Shown: positions 6,601-7,698 of the stretch, piece by piece | Numbering within the stretch: position 1 is the first letter of the stretch | How the letters are laid out: each line of letters opens with the position of its first letter | DNA from: Clostridia bacterium | Lineage (GTDB): Bacteria; Bacillota_A; Clostridia; Peptostreptococcales; JAAYPU01 | Reading direction: 5' to 3' | Assembly (NCBI GenBank): GCA_022360735.1 | Contig: JAKSCF010000589.1 | Span: 1-7,698, forward strand | Length of the DNA: 7,698 nt | Made by a program: the position numbers and the translations under genes | The notes under the pieces: generated by a model | What the model was told of the DNA's origin: nothing | What the model saw: the letters and a program-made list of their open reading frames with translations, nothing else | Databases searched by the model: none

Positions 6601-7698
6601 GCGAATATATTTCTCTGTAATAGAGGGCGCTTCTTGATAAAAACTATCGAAAGCTTCAATAATTTTTGATTTGAAAGACCGGTAAGGGAAAAAGTCCAAT
6701 AGTAATTCTATTCTATCTAAAGCAATAAGGCGGATATCATTGCTTTCACTTTTTAAAGATTCCAGCAAAATGTCAACCAGTAAATTGACAGTTTTAAGAC
6801 TAGAGCCGGTCCACGGAATGAATTTAATCGTTTGAAGAAGATTAAGCATTGTGTTTAAATCTTCTTTTGGAGCATCAGATAGATACTTTAATACAATAGC
6901 TCTATATTGTGTAATATATTCAGGTTTTGCCTTTTTAAATAATGCTTCAATGATAACTCTCAAACTTTGACCCAAACGTTCCTTATGAGAGTCAATAATT
7001 TTATGATCCGGATGAACAATAAGTTCAAGGTATTTATCAAACAGCTGAAAGCTTGTAGTATCCGGCTGTTCTATAGTAGAATTAGGCGGTACTTCCTTGC
7101 GGTATTCTTCGTCAAAAATAGCAATGATAACACCAATTAGCTCCGCAGCTCTATCTCTTACATTTTCTTCATGATAAATAAGCAAATCACAAAGGTAATT
7201 TAATGTGATAAGCTTTTGCTTTTGAGTAAAATAGGTAGAATATTCTCCTAAAATATTTAAATTGCTTCTTAGAATATTCCAGTTGCTCCTACTTCTTGCA
7301 AATTCAATCATGGAGCTTAATGCGGTTTCACTCCTTAGTTTAAACATTAGGTAGATATTATGTTCAATAGCTTTGTATTTTAGATATTCTACTATTTCCG
7401 GACCATGCATCAACGTAACATTTTTTTCAACCTTTTTCGTTTGCTTATCAGACACCACATCGACATTAACACCGAGATGCTTGATATAGTTTTCAAAATC
7501 CACGAGTTTGTTATATACTTTTTTATAACGATTCGCCTTTGCCTCATTGACATCATCCAATTTTTCTAAAATGACATCGAAAGATTGTTCGAGAGAATAG
7601 ATGGTCATTACTTTTTTGTCTCGGGTAATTTTATTTTTTGCTCTAAAATCTGCATAAATTAAAATAAGAGACTCTAATGATAAGTTTTCAAGTTCTAA
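3619..7698 (-). CDS. Giant multidomain protein: HEAT-like repeats, NadD-like nucleotidylyltransferase, GNAT-like and phosphoribosyltransferase-like domains (5' end outside window)
   Basis: At least 1359 codons. Residues are numbered here from the first in-window ATG (7606-7608), but the frame stays open for 30 more codons to the right edge and that ATG has no ribosome binding site, so the true start lies outside. Residues about 95-600 are helical pairs of HEAT type (for example ENVRDRAAELIG at 148-159, NDIRLIALDRIELLL at 290-304, ENVRINAGKALLKI at 417-430), probably a binding scaffold. Residues 622-820 form a complete NadD/cytidylyltransferase-like domain: GTFDPFSLSH (630-639, an altered HxGH site), VGSD (719-722), RSSLIR (786-791, the SSTxIR motif) and a NadD-like end, YIYEYGLY. 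Residues about 840-1000 resemble a GNAT acyltransferase (strand GRMIVIDGIF, helix, then LLNQGFEEI) without a clear acetyl-CoA loop. Residues about 1040-1240 look like a type I phosphoribosyltransferase with a PRPP loop VILVDDILNKGYR (1140-1152). The 30 upstream codons may be the end of another domain. These folds make, join or acylate nucleotides; the actual substrate is unknown. It is first of three closely spaced genes. Confidence 0.8.
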   Translation of the reverse strand, partial: LELENLSLESLILIYADFRAKNKITRDKKVMTIYSLEQSFDVILEKLDDVNEAKANRYKKVYNKLVDFENYIKHLGVNVDVVSDKQTKKVEKNVTLMHGPEIVEYLKYKAIEHNIYLMFKLRSETALSSMIEFARSRSNWNILRSNLNILGEYSTYFTQKQKLITLNYLCDLLIYHEENVRDRAAELIGVIIAIFDEEYRKEVPPNSTIEQPDTTSFQLFDKYLELIVHPDHKIIDSHKERLGQSLRVIIEALFKKAKPEYITQYRAIVLKYLSDAPKEDLNTMLNLLQTIKFIPWTGSSLKTVNLLVDILLESLKSESNDIRLIALDRIELLLDFFPYRSFKSKIIEAFDSFYQEAPSITEKYIRCRIARKINVCDNSDDWFNTCFIEKSENISDIFLRNLKSATSWISKKFHIQLMLDYTCNAPHGDALYTAMHFCNLIKVSSKENVRINAGKALLKIVRQLSPEQRNEIAIELLRALEIESFEHGAYIPEYLGQILLYLDPSELDEQLNELYFKIKRVSKQTVFLILNTIGTTVEHYPVYKNVFSESEDVYLKRLEYMIGMLLVGCSNYDDDVKQEAFTVIGNIFASDILTLQEKHRVFDIIAKKVLLLLPEKDVNEMLFINNAASLNHIYRFISDYTHKYGPIGLNMPKKIAFFPGTFDPFSLSHKEIAVEIRNLGFEVYLAVDEFSWSKSAQPHLQRQNIINMSIADEKNMYIFPEEIPINIANTDDLQKLRIIFENYDVHVAVGSDVIINASSYKQKISEHSIHSFPHIIFKRQYAPEEKPLIALYETAKEQIIREIIELYLPNQYNMIRSSLIRECIDENRDISDLIDPQVQKYIYEYGLYLREPQFKTLIESHAISLKTITAPTKKFIKELCDVMFEDRRNSFDVLYALVKNKNASVTVMYSTTKQLEFLGFSVFHGVSSSSLYSEFRNHNISEHIRQHSVGRMIVIDGIFTRDFAPDNTAQMILSEALSHCLSKDYTYAIYKCALNEMCSEDIYSTLLNQGFEEIMEDNGLKIFDVVMSRPCILNLDVLTFIKEPFRSNERVINVVKKARIRLQEALTQLFPGHLVLSFEREAIYQSLVEKICSTNGVPTESQIPRQLGPYMCAPFGQILKGHIVPNTVTKSLHTEKVFYPDASKFFIEQYPTYLTLENQIKTIHSFNRPVILVDDILNKGYRIKALDPILNKEKIEVKKIIVGILSSRGKELMDIQGREVDSAYFIPNLKNWFTEATMYPFVGGDSVWAGSSPIKYLLPSINMILPYVSPFYIRGASEASLINLSRVCIENAMSILSVLEKEYQTFQERSLTLRHLGEVIVFPRCIDKGNGVYYDFNQKASSYLQNDLEHLSRISRINV

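Noticed and set aside
1..7698. CRISPR arrays, tRNA/rRNA genes, insertion sequences, attachment sites
   Set aside because: No regularly spaced direct repeats, transposase motifs or structured RNA signatures were seen on either strand, and coding sequence fills nearly the whole window.

Overview
The window is AT-rich and all its convincing genes lie on the minus strand, so transcription runs from the right edge to the left. Strong Shine-Dalgarno sites, a TTG start, and a DUF1385 membrane protein (YqhQ type) directly followed by prmC point to a low-GC Firmicute, most likely a Clostridia-class anaerobe. This assignment rests on gene content and style only; there is no rRNA or other taxonomic marker.

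Layout in transcription order. (1) 7698 to 3619: a very large multidomain protein whose reading frame is still open at the right edge, so its true N-terminus lies outside the window. The visible part has about 500 residues of HEAT-like helical repeats, a NadD/cytidylyltransferase-like nucleotidylyltransferase domain, a degenerate GNAT-like acyltransferase domain and a C-terminal phosphoribosyltransferase-like domain. (2) 3566 to 2322: a protein with the lactate/malate dehydrogenase fold, with an extra N-terminal region of about 110 residues and altered catalytic positions. (3) 2288 to 1233: a two-part flavodoxin/NADPH-dependent FMN reductase-like protein with a four-cysteine cluster. Gaps of 52 and 33 bp with ribosome binding sites and no visible terminator suggest that these three genes form one operon.

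A 176-bp AT-rich gap with an extended -10 promoter then separates this cassette from a conserved housekeeping pair: the DUF1385 membrane protein (1056 to 97) and the first 37 codons of prmC (112 to 1), which overlap by 16 bp.

The cassette is the notable part of the window. One polypeptide joins a PRPP-type transferase fold, a dinucleotide-forming adenylyltransferase fold and an acyltransferase fold to a HEAT scaffold, and it sits beside an NAD-type Rossmann protein and an FMN-type flavoprotein. The parts suggest nucleotide or dinucleotide cofactor chemistry coupled to redox, but the active-site substitutions mean that no specific reaction can be assigned from sequence alone.
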